Part shown: piece after piece, positions 34,516 to 43,519 of the stretch
How the letters are laid out: each line of letters begins with the position of its first letter
Numbering within the stretch: the first letter of the stretch is position 1
Source of the DNA: Arthrobacter sp. efr-133-R2A-120
GTDB taxonomy: Bacteria; Actinomycetota; Actinomycetes; Actinomycetales; Micrococcaceae
Direction: 5' to 3'
Length of the DNA: 64,000 nt
Assembly (NCBI RefSeq): GCF_030209835.1
Contig: NZ_JARVRF010000011.1
Span: 124,001 to 188,000, forward strand
Notes under the pieces: generated by a model
Seen by the model: the letters and a program-made list of their open reading frames with translations, nothing else
Database searches by the model: none
Told to the model about the DNA's origin: nothing
Position numbers and translations under genes: made by a program

Positions 34516-35781
34516 TCAGGCACCTTTCCCGAACGTCTGGACGGCATGCAGCAGGGCGTCATCTCCAGTTTCCGCCCGCTTGGTGGCTGCAGTCTGCAGC
34601 GGGACCCCGTCCACGGCTGCTTCCCACGCCTGTCGTAGGCTGCGCACTCCGGCGCCGGGACCGTCCGGGTGGGCTGCGACCCCGCCGCCGGCCAGCATCA
34701 TCAGGTCGGTGGAACCCACTGCGTCGAACGTGGGGCCGGGAGTGGTGACGTTCTGCCCTGAGGACAAGACGGGAAGTGGTGTGATGGTCTGTCCGAGAGG
34801 TTCGAGGAGGCTGCGGATGTTGGCGGCGACTTCTTCGTCGAGTTCGTAGAACTTGCTGCCCAGTCCGCTGGCGTGCAGGTGATCGGCCCCGGCAAGGCGG
34901 GCCATCTGCTGCCAGACCCGGTAGTCCATGCCCAGGGCCTTGGACCGCATGGAGGCGGCGAGGCCCGCGCGATGGCCGTGGATGGGGACCTCGGCGAAGC
35001 TGCGGAGCAACGCCAGGGCCGGGAGTCCCATCACCGGGATGTTCAGCATCACGCAGCGGCCACCGGCCTCGACAACCAGGTCGTGGCGCTTTTGCAGTCC
35101 GGCAAGATCGCCGGTGATGTTGAAGGCGTACATCGTCGAGTGGCCCGTGACCTGCTCGGCGGCTCGGATTTCCTCGGTAGCGACCGCGACCCGGCGTTTC
35201 AGCGGCAGGTACGCCGGATCAGTCATCAGCTCGTCATCCTTGATCAGGTCGATGGAGGCCATCGCCAGATCCCTAACCACCAGCCGGAATTCCGCTTCAG
35301 ACAGCCCGACATTGGGTTTGACGATGGTGCCGACCATGACGCCCTGAACGCCACTGATGAGCTTGCGGGTCCCCTCGATGCCGAAGGCCGGGCCAGGGTG
35401 GGCGGCAACGAAGTCACCTGGCAGCTGAATGTCCTGGAGCCGGCACGCGTAAAGGTCGCCCAGCTCAAAGAGATTGCCTGCGATGGCAGTCTGCAGCGTC
35501 GCCAGGTCGGTACCGACGTTCTCCATCGGGAAATCAACCGTCACCAATGCGGCACGGACTTTTTCCGGGTTGGCCCGTGACGGCAGGGAAGGACGGCAGA
35601 AGCCAAGCTCCTGGACATCGGCTATCCGGGCGGCATGCCGTTCCCGGATCCGGGAGGATTCGCCGGGCACCGGCAGGAACGTGCCGCTGGACTGCTCACC
35701 CGCCATGATGGCCGCGGCCTTCTCGGGCTCAATCTCAGACTCTAGGTAATAGGTGCAACGCACCGAGCGCGGGTCGCGCAT
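34516..35781 (-). CDS. RuBisCO-like protein
   Basis: This protein is about 421 residues long, with the RuBisCO large-subunit fold. ATG 35781 gives MRDPRSVRCTYYLES, the correct N-terminal domain start; the longer open frame upstream is not coding. The barrel motifs are GTIVKPNVGLS (family lysine), DLIKDDELMTDP (the carbamylated-lysine KDDE site), AFNITGD, PIHGHRAG, HASGLGSKF and LAGGGVAAHPDGPGAG (phosphate site). Several substrate residues of true RuBisCO are altered, so it should be a RuBisCO-like protein, not a carbon-fixing enzyme. With the downstream kinase and dehydrogenase it fits decarboxylation or transcarboxylation of a 3-oxo sugar-acid phosphate. It is the first gene of its operon. 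Confidence 0.9.
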   Translation of the reverse strand: MRDPRSVRCTYYLESEIEPEKAAAIMAGEQSSGTFLPVPGESSRIRERHAARIADVQELGFCRPSLPSRANPEKVRAALVTVDFPMENVGTDLATLQTAIAGNLFELGDLYACRLQDIQLPGDFVAAHPGPAFGIEGTRKLISGVQGVMVGTIVKPNVGLSEAEFRLVVRDLAMASIDLIKDDELMTDPAYLPLKRRVAVATEEIRAAEQVTGHSTMYAFNITGDLAGLQKRHDLVVEAGGRCVMLNIPVMGLPALALLRSFAEVPIHGHRAGLAASMRSKALGMDYRVWQQMARLAGADHLHASGLGSKFYELDEEVAANIRSLLEPLGQTITPLPVLSSGQNVTTPGPTFDAVGSTDLMMLAGGGVAAHPDGPGAGVRSLRQAWEAAVDGVPLQTAATKRAETGDDALLHAVQTFGKGA

Positions 35782-35925
35782 GGACTCTCCAATTCGAGGG
35801 GTATGAAACTCACGTATCCGACTGTCACCTGCAGGTACTTTCACTTCGCTCACGCGCCGATGCGGGCTCAAGCAGGTGACTCGCGCTTCGGGTCCACGGG
35901 ATCTTCTGTGATCAGCGGTCCGAAG

Positions 35926-35950
35926 TTGTACGTACCTTTGATACGTACAA
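35926..35950. promoter_or_regulatory. Candidate GntR operator
   Basis: A perfect inverted repeat, TTGTACGTA-N7-TACGTACAA, lies between the divergent RuBisCO-like and GntR genes and overlaps a possible promoter (TACAATAAT). The GTAC-rich arms resemble HutC/FadR-type GntR sites. Confidence 0.6.
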
Positions 35951-36050
35951 TAATGGGTGGTGTAGGTCACGTCAAGACCGCCTCGTAGCACCGCAGACCA
36001 CTGGGCACGCGGCGGGAGGGCTAAGATTTGCACAGCGAAGAGGAGTGAGC

Positions 36051-36917
36051 GTGAGTTTGGAACCAACAGAAACAGGATCGGAGCCGGCGGGACGCGCCGG
36101 GGGCCTGAACCGGGAAGCCGGAGGTCCCCTCCATGCCCAGATCCGGGACATCCTGCACCGGCAGATCGTGGACCTTGCACTGCCCCCGGGCTCCTCCCTG
36201 CCCACCGAAGAGGAACTGCAAAGGCAGTTCGGGGTTTCCCGCAGCGTCGTGCGCCAGGCCCTCTCAGGGCTCGCCGACCTCGGCCTGATCCGGCGCCAGC
36301 GCGGCCGCGGCAGTGTGGTGGCTGCCACCCCCGTCCTCCGCCGGCACGTTCAGCGTGCGGGCGGCCTGGATGAGCAGGCGGCCGCGCACGGCCAGCGCCT
36401 GCGCACCCATGTCCTCAGCGTGGAACCTTCCGAGCCGCCCCAGGCGGGCATCGAGGCCCTCGACACCACCAACACGTGGAAAATCGAGCGGGTCCGGTAC
36501 CTCGACGATCTTCCCGTTGCCTTCATGCGTACCTGGGTCCCTCGCGACTTCTTCCCGCATTTCACCGTGGAACTGCTCGAGAACGCCTCGCTCCTTGGCC
36601 TGATGCGCGACCACGGCTACCACCCCGCCGGCGGTCCCCGTCAGGTACAGGCCGTGTCCTCAGATCCTGACCTGGCGCGGAAACTGAACATCAACACCAG
36701 GGAGCCGCTGCTCCTGCTCCAAGGCGTCACCCGGGACGCCCTCGGCCATGGCCTCGAATGGTTCAACGTCTGGCACAGCCCCAACACCGTCTTCGACGTC
36801 GACGCGCAAGTCACCAGCCAGCCGGGACGCGTCTCCCAAGAACACATCCGCCGCCTGCGCACCCTGACCCAACAACTCGAATCAGAACTAGCCGACCTCG
36901 AACGAGGAGCACGCTAA
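36051..36917 (+). CDS. GntR-family regulator (HutC/UTRA type)
   Basis: This 288-residue repressor has a winged HTH at about 25-95 (HAQIRDILHRQIVDLALPPGSSLPTEEELQRQFGVSRSVVRQALS, then LIRRQRGRGSVV) and a C-terminal UTRA ligand domain (WKIERVRYLDDLPVAFMRTWVP; LLLLQGVTRDALGHGLEWFNVWHSP). The start is placed at GTG 36051 because AGGAG lies five bases before it; GTG 36045 would overlap that site. It is divergent from the RuBisCO-like operon and probably represses it until a sugar acid or its phosphate binds. Confidence 0.9.
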   Translation: MSLEPTETGSEPAGRAGGLNREAGGPLHAQIRDILHRQIVDLALPPGSSLPTEEELQRQFGVSRSVVRQALSGLADLGLIRRQRGRGSVVAATPVLRRHVQRAGGLDEQAAAHGQRLRTHVLSVEPSEPPQAGIEALDTTNTWKIERVRYLDDLPVAFMRTWVPRDFFPHFTVELLENASLLGLMRDHGYHPAGGPRQVQAVSSDPDLARKLNINTREPLLLLQGVTRDALGHGLEWFNVWHSPNTVFDVDAQVTSQPGRVSQEHIRRLRTLTQQLESELADLERGAR

Positions 36918-37007
36918 CGCGGGCCCACGGACGACGCGTCCGGTTTGGTTTGGGTGTAGTTCCGGCCGACATGTGGCAGGCCTGGCGGCGATAACTGAAG
37001 GTTGGTG

Positions 37008-37610
37008 TCAGCGGGGCAGGAGCAGGCGGATCTGGGTGCTGATGTCCTGCACAATGTCCTCGGTGCGAAGAGCGGGATTTGCATTCACTGCCATGCTGAG
37101 GAACATGATGGCAGAGACGATGCGTGCGGTTGTTGCGGCGTCATCGGCACTGAGAAGGTCATCGCGGACCAGGACGGCGGCGATGACCTCCTCGGTCTGC
37201 GCGACGATGGAAAGGGCTTCACTGTGGTGGGGCTCCGTCGCGTCGCCGAAGACCATCTCCCGCAGGTAGGTGCGCCCATTGTCGACCTGGACGCGGTTGC
37301 ACTCCACGATCGGCCGCACGATGGCCATCACTGCATCCAGTGCATTCGGGATGGTTTCAGCATCGGCCCGGCCCCGTTCGAGAGCTTCCGCGTAGTGGGC
37401 ATTCTGCACGAGCAGGAGGAGTTCTCCCTTAGTCTTTGCGTATAGGAACAGGGTTCCGGTGCCGATGTCAGCCTTATCGGCGATCTGCTGGGTTGTGACC
37501 TCCTCAACCCCGTGTTCCGCGAACAGTGCACTGGCCGCGGCGGTGATGCGGTCAAGCTTCAGCTGCTTGTTCCGCTCACGTCGTCCGAGCGGCTGGGGTG
37601 CGACGGGCAT
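37008..37610 (-). CDS. TetR-family regulator
   Basis: This 200-residue repressor starts at ATG 37610 with AGGA upstream. Its N-terminal helix-turn-helix is RITAAASALFAEHGVEEVTTQQIADKADIGTGTLFLYAKTKGELLL (about 20-65), followed by an all-helical ligand domain without a known signature. Upstream of it is the inverted repeat AACTGA-N6-TCAGTT, and a nearly identical core occurs in the promoter of the oxidoreductase at 38796-39794. It therefore likely controls itself and the oxidoreductase/hydrolase pair. Confidence 0.9.
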   Translation of the reverse strand: MPVAPQPLGRRERNKQLKLDRITAAASALFAEHGVEEVTTQQIADKADIGTGTLFLYAKTKGELLLLVQNAHYAEALERGRADAETIPNALDAVMAIVRPIVECNRVQVDNGRTYLREMVFGDATEPHHSEALSIVAQTEEVIAAVLVRDDLLSADDAATTARIVSAIMFLSMAVNANPALRTEDIVQDISTQIRLLLPR

Positions 37611-37629
37611 GAAGGTTCCTCCGGACGTA

Positions 37630-37647
37630 AACTGACTGGACTCAGTT
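37630..37647. promoter_or_regulatory. Candidate TetR operator (own promoter)
   Basis: AACTGACTGGACTCAGTT is an inverted repeat 20 bp before the TetR start. Its 12-bp core TGACTGGACTCA recurs with one change at 39942-39953. Confidence 0.55.
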
Positions 37648-37882
37648 ATGAGTATAACGAACACGGAGAGCCGAGGCACCCCCGGCCTGTCTACTTCCAG
37701 CAGTGGGGGGCTCGACCGCGCTTCACGTGAGTGAGCGCAACGTCTTTGTCATAAGCGTGAGTTGCCGAAGCCAGCGGTATCAGCCGGCGGGAAAGCTGAT
37801 TGATCGCGCTAGTCGTGAAGAAGCCACCGTGGGCCGCGGTGGCGGCGAACCCTTGACGAGATGTAGAAGTTCCGAACGTGGG

Positions 37883-38749
37883 TTAGTTGGCGAGGAATTC
37901 GACGGCGGTCGGTGCGAACTTGGCGTGGTGCTGGAAGATGCCGCCGTGGCCGGAGTCGGGGTACATGATCAGCTCGGATCCTTGGATGCGCCGGTGCAGG
38001 TCTTCGGAGAGGACGGATGGCACCATGCGGTCGTTGTCGCCGTTGGCGATGAGGGTGGGGTGCGTGAGTGTGGACAGGTCTGACGGGGCGGAGCGGCCGA
38101 AGGCTTGGATTGCCTTCAACTGCGTTTGGAATGCGTGCGTGCTGATCGGCTTGTCACGGTCGGCGCTGCGCTCCTGGAGGCGCTTGATGAACGCTTTCGC
38201 TGCGGGTTTGCCGGTGGTGTTGCGTTTGAAGAACAGGAACTCCTTGGGATCGGACCTTGTCAGGATTGCGCGGAGGATGTCCCAGTAGGTGGTGCCGACG
38301 ACTTTGTCGATATCCTTGCCGCCGCGCGGGCCGGTTCCGGTGAGCACGAGCTTGCGGACAAGGTCGGGATGTTTGAGGGCCAGGTCCTGGGCGATCATGC
38401 CCCCCAATGAGAAGGAGAAGACATCGATTTTGTCGAACCCGAGGGCCTTGATGAAGGTGTAGGAGTCGTCGGCCATTGCCTCGACGTTGCGGGGAACTTG
38501 CCCGGTGGAAGCGCCGACACCGGGCTGGTCGAAGGTGATGACGTGGCGGTTCTTCGCGATGGGGTCGATGATCCGGGGATCCCAGTTATCCAAGGTGGCG
38601 GCTAGGTGCACGAAGAACAGGACGGGGATGCCGCCCTTCGGCCCCAGCTCCCGGTAGGCGTAGGTGACACCTTCGGCTGTGATGGCTTTGGTAGGTGCTA
38701 TCGCGTACGAGGTAACGACAGAGTCGTGCGGGGTGCCGGTGTTGTCCAT
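37883..38749 (-). CDS. Alpha/beta hydrolase
   Basis: This 288-residue alpha/beta-fold hydrolase has an oxyanion strand region PVLFFVHLAATLDNWDP (a variant of the common HG motif), nucleophile elbow FSFSLGGM with Ser near 117, acid in IANGDNDRMVP, and histidine in PDSGHGGIFQHH. It resembles chloroperoxidase/esterase-type hydrolases linked to stress or xenobiotic response. It lies 46 bp downstream of the quinone-oxidoreductase gene on the same strand, so the two are probably co-transcribed and TetR-controlled. The substrate is unknown. Confidence 0.88.
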   Translation of the reverse strand: MDNTGTPHDSVVTSYAIAPTKAITAEGVTYAYRELGPKGGIPVLFFVHLAATLDNWDPRIIDPIAKNRHVITFDQPGVGASTGQVPRNVEAMADDSYTFIKALGFDKIDVFSFSLGGMIAQDLALKHPDLVRKLVLTGTGPRGGKDIDKVVGTTYWDILRAILTRSDPKEFLFFKRNTTGKPAAKAFIKRLQERSADRDKPISTHAFQTQLKAIQAFGRSAPSDLSTLTHPTLIANGDNDRMVPSVLSEDLHRRIQGSELIMYPDSGHGGIFQHHAKFAPTAVEFLAN

Positions 38750-38795
38750 GACGGTTGTTCTCCTGCGTGGTTCGTGAAGTGGAAAAGGTGGCGGT

Positions 38796-39794
38796 TCAGT
38801 TGCTCAGGGCGACCACTGCTTTGCCGCGGATGCCGCCCTCGGCCAGGTACTGCAGCGCCTCTGGGGTCTGGTCGAAGCTGAAGACCTTCCCTACGATGGG
38901 GCGCAGCACGCCGTCGTCGACCAGCGATGCGATCTGGCGCAGTTGGTCGCCGCTGGCGCGCATGAAGAGGAACTCATAGCTGACGCCGAGCTTCCTGGCA
39001 TGCCGGCGAATCTTAGTGCTGAGTACGGTGATTGCCAGGCGAAGCGCAGGATTCAGCCCGGCTTCGCGGGCGAACGCCGGATCCGGCGGTCCGGAGATAC
39101 CGATGGTCTTGCCGCCGGGTTTGAGGATGCGCAGTGACTTCTCAAGGTTCTCCCCGCCGAGGCTGTCGAGCACGAGGTCGTAGCCGCTGAGGAGTTGCTC
39201 GAAGTCCTGGGTGCGGTAGTCGATCACGATGTCGGCTCCGAGTTCGCGCATGAAGCCGGCGTTGGAGCCGCTCGCGGTGGTTGCAACGGTCGCGCCGAGG
39301 TGCTTGGCGAGCTGGACGGCGATAGAGCCGACGCCGCCGGCTCCCGCGTGAATGAGAACCTTCTGTCCGGGACGCACGTTGCCCCGCTCAACGAGGGCCT
39401 GCCATGCGGTCAGCGCCACCAGCGGCAGCGAGCCGGCCTCCTCCATGCTGGCCGATGCAGGCTTCAACGCAAGGTCATCCTCGGCGACGGCGATGCGCTC
39501 TGCGAACGTGCCGATGCGGTCCTTATCGGGGCGGCCGTAAACCTCATCACCGGGCTTGAACCCGCGCACCTTAGCCCCGACCTGCAGGACGGTGCCGGCC
39601 ACGTCATTGCCGAGGATCAGCTGGAGCTTGTAGGGGAGGATTTGCTTGAACTCGCCCAGCCGGATCTTCTCGTCCAACTGGTTCAGGCCTGCCGCTTGAA
39701 CCTGCACGAGCACGTCCCCTTCGCCGACGGTCGGCTCAGCAACCGCCGCTTCGCGCAGCGGCTCCTTGTACTTGGTGACGACGAACGCTCGCAT
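38796..39794 (-). CDS. NADP-dependent quinone oxidoreductase-like protein
   Basis: This 332-residue zinc-free medium-chain reductase starts at ATG 39794 (MRAFVVTKYKEPLREA) with AAGGAG nine bases upstream. Features are LGNDVAGTVLQVG, GDEVYGRP, LPLVALTAWQAL, the NADPH motif HAGAGGVGSIAVQLAKHLGA and VLDSLGGENLEKSL. It reduces quinones or enones in related systems. Its promoter holds a site matching the one before the TetR gene, suggesting induction by an electrophile or aromatic compound. Confidence 0.9.
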   Translation of the reverse strand: MRAFVVTKYKEPLREAAVAEPTVGEGDVLVQVQAAGLNQLDEKIRLGEFKQILPYKLQLILGNDVAGTVLQVGAKVRGFKPGDEVYGRPDKDRIGTFAERIAVAEDDLALKPASASMEEAGSLPLVALTAWQALVERGNVRPGQKVLIHAGAGGVGSIAVQLAKHLGATVATTASGSNAGFMRELGADIVIDYRTQDFEQLLSGYDLVLDSLGGENLEKSLRILKPGGKTIGISGPPDPAFAREAGLNPALRLAITVLSTKIRRHARKLGVSYEFLFMRASGDQLRQIASLVDDGVLRPIVGKVFSFDQTPEALQYLAEGGIRGKAVVALSN

Positions 39795-39941
39795 GCCGTG
39801 ATGCTCCTTCGGGGGGTTTTGGTTAGTAGCTGGTGCCATTCATGCAGCGATATCTCGGGGCGTCGCTCTGCCGCGCCGGGCACTCTTGTCAGTACCGGCA
39901 TGTTTTGGACGGGCCCTTAAGAGAGTGATCACAATCAATTA

Positions 39942-39953
39942 TGACTGCACTCA
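39942..39953. promoter_or_regulatory. Candidate TetR operator (oxidoreductase promoter)
   Basis: TGACTGCACTCA, flanked by AT pairs that extend the symmetry (TATGA...TCATA), lies 148 bp before the oxidoreductase start. It matches the TetR self-operator core in 11 of 12 bases. Confidence 0.5.
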
Positions 39954-40153
39954 TATATTTGTCAAGGCCGGGCCTAGTTAATTGCGAGCAGGGGAGTGCG
40001 GCGAACGGTGGCGAACTAAATTGACAAAGGACAGGCAGGGCACGGCTCGCCGAATTTAGCTGAAGCTTCAAGTATTCTGATGACGGTGTATGTTCGCTCT
40101 CGAACTATTGACTGCTTTGCGTCCTGTAACCTGCGGGCGGGTTGGTATCGTGA

Positions 40154-40209
40154 GATTCACAGGATTCACAGGATTCATAAGATTCATAAGATTCATCGAC
40201 ATTCACAGG
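40154..40209 (+). repeat. 9-bp direct repeats before the AAA ATPase
   Basis: GATTCACAG occurs twice, then GATTCATAA twice, then GATTCATCG and a final ATTCACAGG, all in phase with a 9-bp period. The array ends seven bases before the ATPase start and contains its ribosome-binding AGGAG at the edge. Confidence 0.8.
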
Positions 40210-40216
40210 AGCAGGT

Positions 40217-41300
40217 GTGGGGAACCCTTTTCGGCCGACGGCCGGGGCGACGCCGCCGGATCTTGTCGGGCGCGGCGGTGTGCTGGACGAGTTCGCTTAT
40301 GGTCTGCGGATCGGGTCGGGGGCGCCGGGGCTTCTGACGATCTTTACCGGGGCGAGGGGGATCGGCAAGACCGTCATGCTAGGTGCCGCTGATGACCTCG
40401 CCGTGGCCGGTGGCTGGGCGGTCGTGTCCGAGACCGCGACCGGCGGATTCCTGGGCCGTATCGGGGAGGCAATGCGCAGGCTGACGAACGAACTGGGGGA
40501 CGGGCCGACGGGCCGGCGGGTAACGGGGGTGTCGGTGGCCGGGTTCTCGGTCACGACCCAGCTTGCGCCGGAGGAGCAGGTCGATTGGCGGGCGCGGGGA
40601 GCGGTGCTTTTGCGTTTGCTGGCGGAGCGGGGGACGGGGTTGGTCATCACGGTGGATGAGATTCATGCGGCGGACCGGGTGGAGTTGTCCCAGCTTGCCG
40701 CGGATGTCCAGCATTTCATTCGCGAGGGCCTGCCGATCGGGCTGATTTTCGCGGGTTTACCTGCGGCTGTTTCCGATTTGCTGAACGAGGGAGTGGCCAC
40801 GTTCCTGCGGCGCGCGGACCGGATCGATCTGCACGCGGCCTCGATCGCGGAGGTGGAGCGTTCGTTCGCGGAAACCTTCGCCGCGGCGGGCGTGGCCCTG
40901 GACGGTGAGCTGGCCAGGGTCGCGGCGGAGGGCACGGGTGGTTATCCGTTCTTGATCCAGTTGATCGGCTATTACCTTTGGCAGGAAGCAGAAAAGGCCG
41001 CGGGCGGTCTGGATGGCGCCGCTGTCAGCCGGGCGGTGACGGCGGGCCGGCGTCGGAACGAGCGGGTGGTCATTGAAGCGGCGCTGTCCACGACGTCCGG
41101 GCGGGACCGTGATTTCCTGCAGGCCATGGCCGAAGATCCCGGGCCGTCATCGACGTACCGGGATGCGGCCGAATGCCGTCGGTAACTACCGGACGCGGTT
41201 GATGGATGCGGGTCTGATCGAACCGGCAGGTTACGGGATCGTGGACTTCGCCATCCCTGGACTGCGCGAATACATGACCGCTGGTCCGGCCAGGAAATAA
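40217..41300 (+). pseudogene. AAA ATPase with C-terminal frameshift
   Basis: A GTG at 40217 opens an ORC/MalT-like ATPase: Walker A FTGARGIGKTVML, Walker B VITVDEIHAAD, sensor region LIFAGLPAAVSDLL. At about 41155-41170 the frame breaks (SSTYRDAAECRR then stop). Another frame continues with the winged-helix end, PNAVGNYRTRLMDAGLIEPAGYGIVDFAIPGLREYM, to about 41300. Some residues of the DNA-binding helix are missing as well, so a small deletion with frame loss is likely. Intact relatives in actinobacteria are often tied to mobile or defence loci. The short form still has the whole ATPase core and might be expressed. Confidence 0.72.
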
Positions 41301-41357
41301 GCCGCGCGGCCGGCAGAAGTGCGGATCTCCGTCGTCCATAAGTTGTCATTCCCGGTG

Positions 41358-41470
41358 CGTTGACAGTGTCAACACCTTTGCCTTCGGACCGGGTCGTACA
41401 TCGGCCGGATCGGGCCGGATTCCACATGTTTCCGCAGGTCAGGGGCCTTTGGCCCCTGACTGTTGACGGA
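41358..41470 (+). repeat. Composite repeat, internally shortened copy
   Basis: It starts with the palindrome GTTGACAGTGTCAAC (41359-41373), then CTTCGGACCGGGTCGTACATCGG written here in parts (TTCGGA, GGTCGTACATCGGCCGGA), ATGTTTCCG, the hairpin GTCAGGGGCC-TTT-GGCCCCTGAC (41438-41460) and TGTTGACGG. The tRNA-like segment of the other copies is missing. The rest of 41301-41684 shows nothing recognisable. Confidence 0.65.
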
Positions 41471-41684
41471 GCACGGCTGGGCATGAGGCTTGGATGGCAA
41501 GCGGCGTAAAGCGCCCTGGTTGCGCGGAGGACCCGCCCAGCGACCATGGTGCGTCGGAACGACAAAACAATGAAGGTCCTCCGGGCCGCCCATGAATGGC
41601 CGGGCTCCGGGCTCCCGCCTCCCGAACACCTCTTGGAGGCGGTAGGCCTCGCCTAACAGTTGGATACGCTGCACTGAATACCGC

Positions 41685-43409
41685 CTAGCCGGCAAGAGAC
41701 TTCCCGGTCGTCGTTAGGGATCTCTGTGCTGCTCGCGCGAGGCAGCGTTGCTCGTCTTGGCGCCTGCCGAGTTGGGCAAAACTATCCGCCGCCTCCCGAA
41801 ACAGGGCGATGGCTTGATTCTCGTGACCCTCAGCGCGGCGCAGGACGGCTCGTGCTTCCCAGAGTGCGGCGTGCCATGGTCCGCCAGGCCACATGCCGGC
41901 GAGCTGTTCGGCCTGGGCGAGACGGCGGCGGCTGGCGGCCAGCTTACCTGCGAGTGCGTAACTCCTCGCTGCGGCGACTTGATAACCCATCGAGCACGGC
42001 GGACAGACGCTCCTACCGGCCAGAGCAGCGTCGGCTCGCTCGATGATGTGGACCGCTTGCGCCGGAGAACTGGCTGCCTCAGCGAGCACTCCGTACAGGC
42101 GTACAACCAGGTGTGGCTCAAGCCACGTGGACGCGGCGGCAGGCAAAGCGCGACTTGCTGCCCGAGCGGCCTCCTCGGTCCGATCCTGCGCGAGGTCAAC
42201 CTCAGCCAGTCGTTGCAGTGTCACGATCTCGCCGGCCCGGGCCCCGGCCCGCCGGTGCAGCTCGAGCGCCGACTGGAGCAGGCTGCGCGCGTCGCCGACT
42301 TCACCGGAGAACAGTGCCGCTTCGCCCAGTAACAGGTCGGCGATGGCCTGACCGCGCACCGAGCCTGCTCGCTCGGCGATCGCGCGCAGACGCTTTACTC
42401 GCCGCGCAATGTTCCGATGCCCGTCCGGCCCGCACAGGCAGAACTCAGCGAGGCACAACTGAGCGTCGAGAATGTAGCCTGAGCGCTCGGAATCGTGTCG
42501 TGTGAATTCCACGAACTCGGCCTCGAACATCTCGGGCCATCGGTTCTGCATGTTCGCCGCGATCGCCAGCACTGCGCTGGCCTCGCCGATCTCTCGGCCT
42601 AGGTTCGCTTCCATGGCCAGCTCGCGCGCACGCCGGGCGCATGAGGTGGCTTCGGAGAGGTCGCCGCTGTTCAGGGCGATGAGTGCTCGCGCCAACGTCG
42701 CCCGCGTACGATTCTCCGCACGCCGGCTGTCCTCGGCGATGGCCTTCTCGTAGATCGCGACCGTCGCCGCCCCTGGGCCGACGCCCAAGTCTGCCCGCAA
42801 ATGCCGACAGAGTCGCTCAAACTGGCGGATCGCTCCCTGACGATCACCCGCGCCAAGTGCGCGAACCATGATCGCCCGGTGGGCATCCTCGTCCGTTGGC
42901 TCGGCCAGCACCAAGTCGTCCCACCGAGCTGCAGCCTTGAGCAGACTCAGGTACAGCGTGCGCAGCCGATCGCGGGGATCCTCGGCCCACACGGCGAATC
43001 GATCGTCAGGAAGCAAGTCTCCTCCATACAAGGCGAGCGCCTTGGACGTCCCTGCAGATGAGGCGAGCGCGTCACGCGCGTCCGCTTCGAACCGTTCCGC
43101 GTCAATGGAGACCTCGGTGTCGGGCAGTAGAAGCAGCAAGTCGCCGCGCGCTTGCACGGCCTCGGACGAGCCGAAGGCAGCGCGAGCGAAATGCATTGCC
43201 TTGCGTAGGTTCGAAGCAGCAGCTTGTGCGCTGAGATCGGGCCAGAGCAGATCCGCGACGACATCCCTATGCAGCCGGTGCCCTTCCGCCAGGGCGAGGA
43301 TCTTGACGAGCCCTGCGGCCTTGGTGCGATTCCACGCCTCCCCTGGAACAGTCCGGCCGTCAACAACGACACGGAAGGTGCCCAGCATGACGACGGCGCA
43401 CGTCTCCAT
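41685..43409 (-). CDS. SARP/BTAD-type transcriptional regulator with TPR-like C-terminus
   Basis: This protein is about 574 residues long. ATG 43409 starts METCAVVMLGTFRVVVDGRTVPGEAWNRTKAAGLVKILAL, an OmpR-like winged-helix DNA-binding domain (about 1-95). A bacterial transcriptional activator domain follows (about 100-240: EDAHRAIMVRALGAGDRQGAIRQFERLCRHLRADLGVGP). The rest is a series of Ala/Arg-rich helical pairs like TPR repeats, without an NB-ARC ATPase. It is divergent from the peroxiredoxin gene with only about 110 bp between, so control of that gene, perhaps in oxidative stress, is likely but unproven. The open frame upstream of 43409 is a shadow. Confidence 0.85.
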   Translation of the reverse strand: METCAVVMLGTFRVVVDGRTVPGEAWNRTKAAGLVKILALAEGHRLHRDVVADLLWPDLSAQAAASNLRKAMHFARAAFGSSEAVQARGDLLLLLPDTEVSIDAERFEADARDALASSAGTSKALALYGGDLLPDDRFAVWAEDPRDRLRTLYLSLLKAAARWDDLVLAEPTDEDAHRAIMVRALGAGDRQGAIRQFERLCRHLRADLGVGPGAATVAIYEKAIAEDSRRAENRTRATLARALIALNSGDLSEATSCARRARELAMEANLGREIGEASAVLAIAANMQNRWPEMFEAEFVEFTRHDSERSGYILDAQLCLAEFCLCGPDGHRNIARRVKRLRAIAERAGSVRGQAIADLLLGEAALFSGEVGDARSLLQSALELHRRAGARAGEIVTLQRLAEVDLAQDRTEEAARAASRALPAAASTWLEPHLVVRLYGVLAEAASSPAQAVHIIERADAALAGRSVCPPCSMGYQVAAARSYALAGKLAASRRRLAQAEQLAGMWPGGPWHAALWEARAVLRRAEGHENQAIALFREAADSFAQLGRRQDEQRCLARAAQRSLTTTGKSLAG

Positions 43410-43519
43410 GCCCTCATGGTAGTCCGGGGGAACGGTGGGGGAACAGGGTCGCCTTACCGTCAGAAGTGACGGCGAGCCAATTGGCTCCGTCATCACATCG
43501 CAACGCCCAGGAGGACATG

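Noticed and set aside
34516..36180. A 554-residue version of the RuBisCO-like protein
   Set aside because: The upstream part crosses the divergent promoter, the GntR operator and the GntR start. ATG 35781 gives the standard domain start.
40154..40209. CRISPR array
   Set aside because: The units are 9 bp and contiguous without spacers, and no cas genes are near.
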